This document shows positions 1-7,157 of a stretch of 64,000 nucleotides of DNA, piece by piece. The DNA is from an uncultured Coprococcus sp. (GTDB taxonomy: Bacteria; Bacillota; Clostridia; Lachnospirales; Lachnospiraceae). The notes beneath the pieces are model-generated. The model ran no database searches. It was not told where the DNA came from and was given only the letters and a program-made list of their open reading frames with translations. A program made the position numbers and the translations under genes. The DNA is taken from NCBI GenBank assembly GCA_947626675.1, contig CANQTC010000010.1, positions 1-64,000 of the forward strand, in the 5' to 3' direction. Within the stretch, counting starts at the first letter, position 1; every line of letters starts with the position of its first letter.

Positions 1-627
1 GGGGATAATGCACTGGAAAGCATAAAACGGTATGGACAGGAAGCTGTAGATGCCATCGGCAAATATGGAGACGAAGCAGTAGATGCCATCGGCAAATATG
101 GAGACGAAGCAGTAGATGTTATAGGAAAGTATGGAGGTGATGCCGTTGATGGATTTAAGGATGGCAAGACGCCTGCAGAGGTCGAGAAGGAGCTTGGAGG
201 TAAGACTGGTGAGAGTAAATTTATTACTGTTTCGCAAGATAGGCTTCAACACTCAGTATTAGGAGAATTTAATAGTAATGGAAGACTGATTAATGGAGGA
301 CATGGACAAGCTAATATCGATTTTTTGAATCAAAATAATATAGAATATAATATTGTTAAAGTGTATGATAATGGTGTAAGAGTTGGCAATATTCCTAGTC
401 ATAAAAATAAGTTTAAGAGGACTGGGACGGGTCAAGCATGGTTTCCAGAGAGTTGGACAGAAATGGACGTAAAAAATGCTGGTGAGTACATTGCGAATAT
501 TCCAGAAAATGTAAATGCTCCAGACGGAATTTGGCTTTTTGGTGAGTATAATGGTGTACGTGTAGGAGTTATTAAAAATAATGGAGAAATAGGTACAATT
601 ATACCTGACAATTCTAAGCAACCATAG
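1..627 (+). CDS. Polymorphic toxin, C-terminal part with EndoU-type nuclease domain (5' end outside window)
   Basis: The reading frame is open from base 1, so the gene starts upstream. The visible 208 residues begin with tandem 11-residue repeats (YGDEAVDAIGK type). A short linker (KDGKTPAEVEKELGG) follows, then a compact C-terminal domain. That domain has the pattern of bacterial EndoU nucleases: a first His in LQHSVLGEF (about visible residue 84), a second His in GGHG (about 101), then TGTGQAWFPESW and a terminal GVRVGVIKNNGEIGTIIPD. In known EndoU toxins two His and a later residue catalyse RNA cleavage. The layout of repetitive stalk plus exchangeable nuclease tip, followed by a tiny gene, is that of a contact-delivered toxin. 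The delivery route cannot be judged because the N-terminus is missing. The EndoU call rests on remembered motifs, not a search. Confidence 0.75.
   Translation, partial: GDNALESIKRYGQEAVDAIGKYGDEAVDAIGKYGDEAVDVIGKYGGDAVDGFKDGKTPAEVEKELGGKTGESKFITVSQDRLQHSVLGEFNSNGRLINGGHGQANIDFLNQNNIEYNIVKVYDNGVRVGNIPSHKNKFKRTGTGQAWFPESWTEMDVKNAGEYIANIPENVNAPDGIWLFGEYNGVRVGVIKNNGEIGTIIPDNSKQP
31..150 (+). repeat. In-gene tandem repeat, 33-nt unit
   Basis: Three consecutive 33-nt units (31-63, 64-96, 97-129) and a diverged fourth encode YGxEAVDAIGK-like peptides inside the toxin gene. They probably form a stalk or linker before the nuclease tip. The first bases of the window may hold more units upstream. Confidence 0.8.
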
Positions 628-649
628 AATATATGTAAAGGATAATGAC

Positions 650-967
650 ATGATAGATAATAACGAAATTGAAAAAATTATAGAAGAAAGAAAAAAAATG
701 CATCCAGATGACCCGCGGGTTGTGGAAAAATGGAATGAATTAACACAGATTTTTATTCAGAATGAAGAAAGTACTATAGAGTATTTAAATAGTTGTTGTA
801 AAGAAAAACTAGATTGGATAAGTGAAATATTTGAAGATGTTTCAGAAATATTACAAAGTTCTAGATTTATTGAATGTATAGAACAGTTGTCTATAAAGTA
901 TCCAGATTTAAATTTAGAGCAAGATATTTTGTATGCAAAAGAAGTATTGGGGACAGGTTTAGTATAG
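650..967 (+). CDS. Putative immunity protein for the EndoU toxin
   Basis: This 105-residue acidic, mostly helical protein has no signal peptide or membrane segment. It starts 22 bases after the toxin stop, with an AAAGGA ribosome site about 8 bases upstream of the ATG. A tiny cytosolic acidic protein directly after a nuclease-tipped toxin is the standard position of a cognate immunity gene, which protects sister cells by binding the toxin domain. Visible features include Trp residues in DWISEIFEDV and a C-terminal LSIKYPDLNLEQDI segment. I do not assign a named immunity family. The function is inferred from position, size and charge. Confidence 0.65.
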   Translation: MIDNNEIEKIIEERKKMHPDDPRVVEKWNELTQIFIQNEESTIEYLNSCCKEKLDWISEIFEDVSEILQSSRFIECIEQLSIKYPDLNLEQDILYAKEVLGTGLV

Positions 968-1007
968 AATATTCTACACATAGCGGAAACGGACGGGCTA
1001 AAAATAA

Positions 1008-2075
1008 CAGCAGGTTCTATATTATATCATTACAATAGATACTGAAAGTATAAACGATGCAGTATATATGATGCCTGTACTTTATGTTGATAATCAGGCA
1101 GTAAGCGGTAAGGATGAGGAATTACTGTATAAGGCGCTTGGAAGTGACAGCAGTTTTAATATAGTATTTCATACAAATACAGGGGATACAGAAATATCAG
1201 ATGAGATAACGACAGGTTCAGTCTATGCGGTTACGCTTGATGTACAGAGTATCAGTGCGGCAGAGCTTGAAAGCAGTTATAATGAGGCGGAGGCATATGC
1301 TGAAAATGCCACCCGGGAAAATGTCTACAGCCCCGACTATATGGGAAGGTATCTTGCATTTGCGGGAAAGCTTTATTTTGCGCAGTTAGACATTTTAGAC
1401 ATCATGGCATCAGACAGCTATGATGTGGCAATAACAAGGAACATAAGCGAAGCCATGACAGGATATGCGGTGGAGAGGGAATATCTCTACGGAACGGTAA
1501 GCGGAATCGATTTCGGCGGAATGTATATTGATGTGGATGCGGACAGCCACAGTGTAATAAGCCTTACCGGAGATAAGGAAGCCAAAAAGGAATATGTATT
1601 TGCAACCGGAATCATGGGTTCAACATATGAAAGTAGCATATGGGAAGAACTCACCGGAGAGCCTGCCGTTTCTACAATAAGTATATTTGAAAAAGTGAAG
1701 GAGCAGGGAATAGAGAGCCTTATTATCCATGAAGCCAACCTCGAGGAGCGTTTGTCTTTACTAAAAACAGCGGATGAAATCGTATCGGAGATAGAGAGTT
1801 CCGTAAATGGAGGGCATGTTGTTATAATGCCTGAAGAAGATGTACATATCGGAGACAGGAATGGAACGGGTTACATCATTCTTGATATGAACAGTGGAAG
1901 CGGTATATACAGGATATCAAGAGGATTAAACGGTGGATATACACAGGGTGCTTTATGTGTGCCGTCGCATTCATATTTAATGTACACACTGAAGTATGAT
2001 TTTATATTTGCGAAGAAATATTATTGTTATTATAAAAGTATTATGAAAAGTAAAAAAACTATATTCAATCAATAA
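1008..2075 (+). pseudogene. Displaced fragment of a large toxin/transglutaminase-type surface protein
   Basis: The frame is open from 1008; the first ATG is at 1068. The product up to about base 1945 resembles an internal region of very large Firmicutes surface or polymorphic-toxin proteins, with segments such as YMGRYLAFAGKLYFAQLD, GMYIDVDADSHSVIS, WEELTGEPAVSTI and GTGYIILD. After GLNGGYT the sequence becomes an unrelated basic tail (KKYYCYYKSIMKSKK) and stops. There is no start with a good ribosome site and no signal peptide. This is best read as a leftover internal piece of a toxin gene, moved behind a newer toxin-immunity cassette by recombination. It could instead be translated from 1068 as a 335-residue protein. 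Homology is from memory. Confidence 0.55.
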
Positions 2076-2091
2076 AATATATGCTAAAATG

Positions 2092-2127
2092 AGGTGATTT
2101 TTTCCGTAAAAGGAAAATCACCTTTTA
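2092..2127 (+). terminator. Hairpin terminator closing the toxin region
   Basis: A 10-bp stem (AGGTGATTTT at 2092-2101 with AAAATCACCT at 2114-2123) is followed by a short T run. It sits just after the fragment ending at 2075 and separates the toxin region from the polyamine operon. Confidence 0.75.
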
Positions 2128-2491
2128 TGATTTGTGGGAAAAATAGGAAGTCTGTTAGCTATTTTACCCTGTGAAAATGTGAAAAAATGGGATATCTCGA
2201 TACCGGATTGACACAAAGTACATGGGGCTACTAACCACATATCATACCACCGCCCGGTATAATGAAAGGGGTTTTTGCTCAAATTGTTTTTCGATTCCCC
2301 GACAGTATGAGGACAAAATAAAATAAAACTCATGCAAGGAGAGTTTCCAGATAAGACTCTTCGTTATTTGCTCCCCGGGATGGTGAGAATTACAGCAGTG
2401 ATACGTATGATGGAATTTACAGTACATCTTTATGGGGCACTGTAAGTAAGCAATCAGAAAAAGCTGGTTACGATACTTGAGGAGGAAATAA
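2128..2491. other. Intergenic region upstream of potA
   Basis: This gap of about 360 bases holds a TATAAT box at 2258-2263, a possible start point for the pot operon, although no strong -35 is properly spaced. An isolated TTGACA lies at 2208-2213. From about 2355 to 2480 one frame is open for roughly 40 codons ending in a TGA just before the potA ribosome site. It lacks a start and may be a gene remnant. I see no riboswitch that I can name. Confidence 0.4.
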
Positions 2492-3943
2492 ATGGAAAAA
2501 AACAATACAAATTCCAAAAATATTATTGAACTGAAAAGCATCACAAAGGTATATGATGACAGTTTCACAGCAGTAAATGAATTCAATCTCGAAGTAAAAA
2601 GAGGTGAATTTGTTACATTCTTAGGCCCTTCAGGCTGCGGAAAAACCACCACGCTTAGAATGATAGCAGGATTCGAGATTCCTACTTCAGGAGAAATATT
2701 ATTAAATGGGACGGATATCAGTAAATTGCCGCCAAATAAAAGACCGATTAATACGGTTTTTCAAAGGTATGCACTTTTTCCCCATTTGAATATTTTTGAT
2801 AACATAGCCTTTGGTCTGAAGCTTAAGAAACTTTCTAAAGCGGAGATTGTAAAAAAGGTAAAAAAAGTTCTGGAAATGGTAGACCTTGAAGGCTTTGAAG
2901 ACCGGAAAGTACAAACTTTGTCCGGAGGACAGCAGCAACGAATTGCGATAGCCAGAGCTTTGGTAAATGAGCCTGAGATATTGCTGCTGGATGAACCGCT
3001 TGGTGCGCTGGACCTTAAGATGCGTAAGGAAATGCAGCTTGAACTGAAGGGGATGCATGACAGACTTGGCATTACATTCATATATGTAACACATGACCAG
3101 GAAGAGGCGCTTACGATGTCTGATAAGATTGTGGTTATGAGTGAAGGAAAGATACAGCAGATAGGGACACCGGAGGATATCTATAATGAGCCTAAAAATG
3201 CATTCGTAGCGGACTTTATAGGGGAAAGTAATATTTTCAATGGAATTATGACAGGAAAGTTGCGGGTGCGTTTTTGCGGCGCTGAATTTGAGTGCCTTGA
3301 TGATATAGAAAATGGAACGAAGATAGATGCCGTAGTCAGACCGGAGGATGTAATCATTACTACTCCTGAAAAGGGTGCAGTAAAAGGAAAGGTCATATCC
3401 GTTATATTTAAAGGGGTACACTATGAGATAACGGTAGTATCAGGAAAAAATGAAATTGTGATACAGTCTACAAAATCTGCCAAAGTCGGGGATGAAGTAG
3501 GACTTCTTATCGAGCCTGACGGAATCCATATTATGGTATCCGAGACTGCTCAGAACAATATTGAAACAGGCATTGATAAGAGTTATAAGCTTGATATTCT
3601 TGAGGGGGCATTAAATTGTGACTTAACAGCAATTATTCCAAATTCAAAATACAATGAAAACGATATCCTTGTTGATAATAATGGGGATGAGATTGATATA
3701 TCAAAATTGAAAGTGATTGTATCGGTTTTCCCGGAGGACATTGAGATGAGCGATGACGAAAATGCAGGAGTAGTATGCGGAAACATCATCAATCTGATTT
3801 ATAAAGGCGACCATTACAGTTATGTAGTGAGAACGGATGAAGAGGAAGACTTTATTGTTGATGATGAATATTTGTGGAATATGAACGATAGAGTAAGTCT
3901 TATTATACCGGAGGAAAAAATCACATATACACTGAAGAAATAG
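2492..3943 (+). CDS. potA: Spermidine/putrescine ABC transporter ATPase PotA, with extended C-terminus
   Basis: This is the ATP-hydrolysing subunit that powers polyamine import. Residues 12-240 form the ABC domain: Walker A GPSGCGKTT at about 45, Q-loop FQRYALFPHL, signature LSGGQQQR, Walker B ILLLDEPLGALD and switch His in YVTHDQEEA. The C-terminal half holds two tandem TOBE-like regulatory segments (about 260-350 and 370-483), each with a VRPEDV- or VFPEDI-like core and a GDHY or GVHY motif. At 483 residues it is about 100 longer than ordinary PotA because of this second segment. A GAGGAGG site lies 8 bases before the ATG. It heads potABCD. Confidence 0.93.
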   Translation: MEKNNTNSKNIIELKSITKVYDDSFTAVNEFNLEVKRGEFVTFLGPSGCGKTTTLRMIAGFEIPTSGEILLNGTDISKLPPNKRPINTVFQRYALFPHLNIFDNIAFGLKLKKLSKAEIVKKVKKVLEMVDLEGFEDRKVQTLSGGQQQRIAIARALVNEPEILLLDEPLGALDLKMRKEMQLELKGMHDRLGITFIYVTHDQEEALTMSDKIVVMSEGKIQQIGTPEDIYNEPKNAFVADFIGESNIFNGIMTGKLRVRFCGAEFECLDDIENGTKIDAVVRPEDVIITTPEKGAVKGKVISVIFKGVHYEITVVSGKNEIVIQSTKSAKVGDEVGLLIEPDGIHIMVSETAQNNIETGIDKSYKLDILEGALNCDLTAIIPNSKYNENDILVDNNGDEIDISKLKVIVSVFPEDIEMSDDENAGVVCGNIINLIYKGDHYSYVVRTDEEEDFIVDDEYLWNMNDRVSLIIPEEKITYTLKK

Positions 3944-3958
3944 AGAAAGGGATATGTT

Positions 3959-4759
3959 ATGAAAGGAATTCATTTTACCAGAAAACAGTTGTGCATACCC
4001 TATGCGTTATTTCTTATATGTTTTGTGATAGCACCGCTGTTTGTGATTATATATTATGCATTTACAAATGGGGAGGGCAGGTTTACCGTAGCTAATCTGA
4101 CCGGATTTTTCTCCAGTCCGAATACAATCGGAACGCTTGCATACAGCTTTGGGATAGCGATTGTTACGACGGGCGTATGTCTGTTTGCCGCATATCCGAT
4201 AGCGTATATTCTTGCAAGAAGCAATATGAAAAAGAAACATGCTGTTGTGATGATGTTTGTACTTCCCATGTGGATTAATTTTACATTAAGAATTACAGCT
4301 TTAAAAGAAATTCTGACTTTGCTCGAAGGAAATCTGGCATATCATCCGTTCCTGAACTCTGTTATAGGAATGACATATGATTTTTTGCCGTTTATGATTT
4401 TACCGATTTATACAACGCTTATGAACCTTGATAACAGCCTTCTTGAAGCGGCAAATGACCTGGGGGCAGGCAGTATACAGACCTTTTTTAAAGTTACATT
4501 ACCGCTTTCTGTGCCGGGGATTGTAAGTGGAATCGTTATGGTATTCCTTCCATCTATGACAAATTATGTTGTACTGGATATGCTGTATAACAGCACTTAC
4601 ATTATGGGAAGTCTGATAGGCAGCTATTTCTCTGCATACGACTGGCATAACGGTTCGATGATAGCGCTTATTCTGCTGCTTATTATTCTTGTATTTACGC
4701 TTCTTACAAATCGCTTTGAAGATGAAACTTCAAACGGAAGAGGAGGTGCATTGCTATAA
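3959..4759 (+). CDS. potB: Spermidine/putrescine ABC transporter permease PotB
   Basis: This 266-residue polytopic inner-membrane protein has about six hydrophobic segments. The first is at residues 15-35, followed by a large loop. The cytoplasmic EAA motif is EAANDLGAGSIQTFFKVTLPLSVPG (about 160-185), which contacts the ATPase. It pairs with PotC to form the translocation channel. It begins 15 bases after potA and its stop overlaps the potC start by one base (TAATG), which implies translational coupling. Confidence 0.93.
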   Translation: MKGIHFTRKQLCIPYALFLICFVIAPLFVIIYYAFTNGEGRFTVANLTGFFSSPNTIGTLAYSFGIAIVTTGVCLFAAYPIAYILARSNMKKKHAVVMMFVLPMWINFTLRITALKEILTLLEGNLAYHPFLNSVIGMTYDFLPFMILPIYTTLMNLDNSLLEAANDLGAGSIQTFFKVTLPLSVPGIVSGIVMVFLPSMTNYVVLDMLYNSTYIMGSLIGSYFSAYDWHNGSMIALILLLIILVFTLLTNRFEDETSNGRGGALL

Positions 4760-5565
4760 TGAAGAGATTTTTTAGAGGTGCATTTATCTGCATGATGCTG
4801 CTTCTTGTTTATCTGCCGATACTGATACTTGCAGTATACAGCTTTACGACGTCTGCAAATATAGGGGCAATACATGATTTTTCATTTCAAAATTATGTAA
4901 CGCTTTTTACAAAGCCGGAGCTTTCTAATATGATACTTGGAACGGTTATTCTTGCAGTAGTTTCCGCGGCAATATCTACGATACTTGGTACGACCGGGGC
5001 AATTGGCGCTTTTTATTCAAAGAGGGTATCGGCAGGTATCGTAGGTGCGATGAATCAGGTTCCTGTTGTGAATGCAGATGTTGTGACCGGATTTGCCATT
5101 TGTATACTGCTGATTGTTGTATTGGGTGTAGATAAAAGTACCTATATTCCGCTTATTGCAGGTCATGTGGTGCTTGGTTCTCCGTTTGTATATCTTGCTG
5201 TAGTACCGAAACTGAAGCAGATGGACAGCAGCCTTTATGAAGCGGCTATGGATTTGGGCGCATCTCCGGCACAGGCGTTGATGAAGGCGGTCATACCACA
5301 GATTATGCCGGGAATCGTGTCGGGCTTTGCGCTTGCGCTTACATTGTCGCTTGATGATTATTTTATAACAACGTATACGAAGCCTGCCACATTTGACACG
5401 ATAAGCACCTATGTGGTAAACGCGACAAAAGGCTCACAGACAGAGATAAAAACGGCATTATGGGCGCTTTCTACGCTCATATTCCTTATCGTAATTCTTG
5501 TTGTGATAATGATTAATCTGACAGAACGGAATAAAAAAGACGGCAGAAAGGGGGCGGCAAAATGA
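4759..5565 (+). CDS. potC: Spermidine/putrescine ABC transporter permease PotC
   Basis: This second membrane subunit has 268 residues and about six membrane segments. Its EAA motif reads YEAAMDLGASPAQALMKAV (about residues 158-176), followed by the PGIVSGFALALTLSLDDYFIT segment typical of PotC. It is coupled to potB by a one-base overlap and overlaps the start of the binding-protein gene by four bases, so all four genes form one operon. Confidence 0.93.
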   Translation: MKRFFRGAFICMMLLLVYLPILILAVYSFTTSANIGAIHDFSFQNYVTLFTKPELSNMILGTVILAVVSAAISTILGTTGAIGAFYSKRVSAGIVGAMNQVPVVNADVVTGFAICILLIVVLGVDKSTYIPLIAGHVVLGSPFVYLAVVPKLKQMDSSLYEAAMDLGASPAQALMKAVIPQIMPGIVSGFALALTLSLDDYFITTYTKPATFDTISTYVVNATKGSQTEIKTALWALSTLIFLIVILVVIMINLTERNKKDGRKGAAK

Positions 5566-7157
5566 TGAAAAAATCTGTAAACAGGATTGTGAGGATTTTC
5601 GTTGCGGCTGTTCTTTGTATGGTATGTCTGATTTTGCCTGTTGGAAACAGGGTTATGGCAGGTGGATATAAAAGTAGCAGTGCTGCAGATGTTAGTAAAA
5701 AAGCGTCAGATGAAACGATGTCTTCGGATGAAGAGATAACGCTTCGTGTATGCAACTGGGAGGAATATATTGACCTCGGCGACTGGGATGAGGATGAACG
5801 GATTGACCTGGAAGATGGAACAGAAATCATAGGCAGAAACAGTATGGTTGAAGATTTTGAAGAGTGGTATTACGATACATATGGTGTTCGTGTTAAGGTA
5901 GAATATTCATGTTTCGGAACAAATGAAGATTTGTATAATATGCTTACGCTTGGCGATGTTTATGACTTGGTCTGTCCGTCAGAGTATCTGATTATGAAAC
6001 TTATGGCAGAGGACAGGTTAGTACCTTATTCAGAGAAATTTTTTGATGAGCATAATGACCTGAATTATTATATAAAAGGGGTATCCCCATTTATTAAAGA
6101 GCGTTTTGAAAGCAATGAAATCAATGGCGAAGCATGGAGTCAATATGCTGCCGGATACATGTGGGGCGTTACCGGAATTGTATATAATCCTGCGGAGATA
6201 ACGAGGGCGGAAGCTTCCACATGGGCGATACTGAATAATACAAAATACAGCAGACGTGTTACGATTAAGGATAATGTAAGAGATTCCTATTTTGCAGCGC
6301 TTGGAATACAAAAAAAAGATTTGCTGACAAATCCTGATTTTGTAAATTCTGATGATTATCACGAAAGGCTTGCGGAGGAAATGAATGATGTTTCTCCTGA
6401 AATGATAGCGCTTGTACAGGATGTTCTTCAGGATTCGAGGGATAATGTATATTCGTTTGAAACAGACAGCGGGAAAGCGGATATGGTGTCAGGAAAGGTA
6501 CTGGCAAATTATCAGTGGTCAGGGGATGCAGTATATACGATGGACCAGGCAGAGGAAGATGGTTTTATGCTGGAATTTGCTGTACCGGATGAGTGTACAA
6601 ATCTTTATTTTGACGGATGGGTTATGTTAAAAGCCGGTATCGGTAAAGATAAAGCGAAACAGCAGGCGGCGGAAGCATTTGTCAATTTTCTTTCAAGACC
6701 GGATAATGCAGTAAGAAATATGTATTATATCGGTTATACATCGGTGATTGCAGGCGCTGCCGATGATGATACGGTATTTGAATATCTGGATTGGTGCTAT
6801 GGCGCAGAGGAGGAAGAGGAGGATGTAACGGATTATCAGCTTGGATATTTCTTTTCGGGAGAGCCGGCGGATGAGGCATACATGATAACGGTTCCTTCCG
6901 AACAGACAGAAAGACAGCTGTATGCCCAGTATCCGACAGAAGATGTAATAAACAGAAGCGCCATTATGCAGTATTTTGATGATGATGCCAATAAAGCAAT
7001 TAATCAGATGTGGATTAATGTCAGGTGCTATAATCTGGAGGATGTACCCATGAGTGTGTGGATTTTCTGCATGATAGCGGGTGTATCAGTCCTGCTGATT
7101 CTTATGAGCTGCGTTATGGAGAAAAGGGCATATAAGAAGTATGGCAAATCATCGTGA
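5562..7157 (+). CDS. potD: Polyamine-binding protein PotD-like, membrane-anchored at both ends
   Basis: This 531-residue extracellular solute-binding protein carries the PotD entry motif VCNWEEYIDLG (about residue 65). Further family landmarks are VEYSCFGTNEDLYNML, VCPSEYLIMKL, YMWGVTGIVYNP and FDGWVMLKAG. The N-terminus is a signal or anchor helix (about 8-30) without an obvious lipobox Cys. A second hydrophobic helix near the C-terminus (about 500-522) is followed by a basic tail. This differs from the usual lipoprotein PotD and suggests tethering by transmembrane helices. An acidic insertion (EEEEEDV) lies near residue 415. Its last 9 bases overlap the 3' end of vanT on the other strand. 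Confidence 0.88.
   Translation: MMKKSVNRIVRIFVAAVLCMVCLILPVGNRVMAGGYKSSSAADVSKKASDETMSSDEEITLRVCNWEEYIDLGDWDEDERIDLEDGTEIIGRNSMVEDFEEWYYDTYGVRVKVEYSCFGTNEDLYNMLTLGDVYDLVCPSEYLIMKLMAEDRLVPYSEKFFDEHNDLNYYIKGVSPFIKERFESNEINGEAWSQYAAGYMWGVTGIVYNPAEITRAEASTWAILNNTKYSRRVTIKDNVRDSYFAALGIQKKDLLTNPDFVNSDDYHERLAEEMNDVSPEMIALVQDVLQDSRDNVYSFETDSGKADMVSGKVLANYQWSGDAVYTMDQAEEDGFMLEFAVPDECTNLYFDGWVMLKAGIGKDKAKQQAAEAFVNFLSRPDNAVRNMYYIGYTSVIAGAADDDTVFEYLDWCYGAEEEEEDVTDYQLGYFFSGEPADEAYMITVPSEQTERQLYAQYPTEDVINRSAIMQYFDDDANKAINQMWINVRCYNLEDVPMSVWIFCMIAGVSVLLILMSCVMEKRAYKKYGKSS

Noticed and set aside
31-150. 33-base tandem repeats considered as a CRISPR-like array
   Set aside because: The units are adjacent without spacers and are in frame within the toxin gene.
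2703-3421. Long minus-strand open frame inside potA
   Set aside because: It is antisense to a strongly supported gene, with composition typical of a shadow frame.
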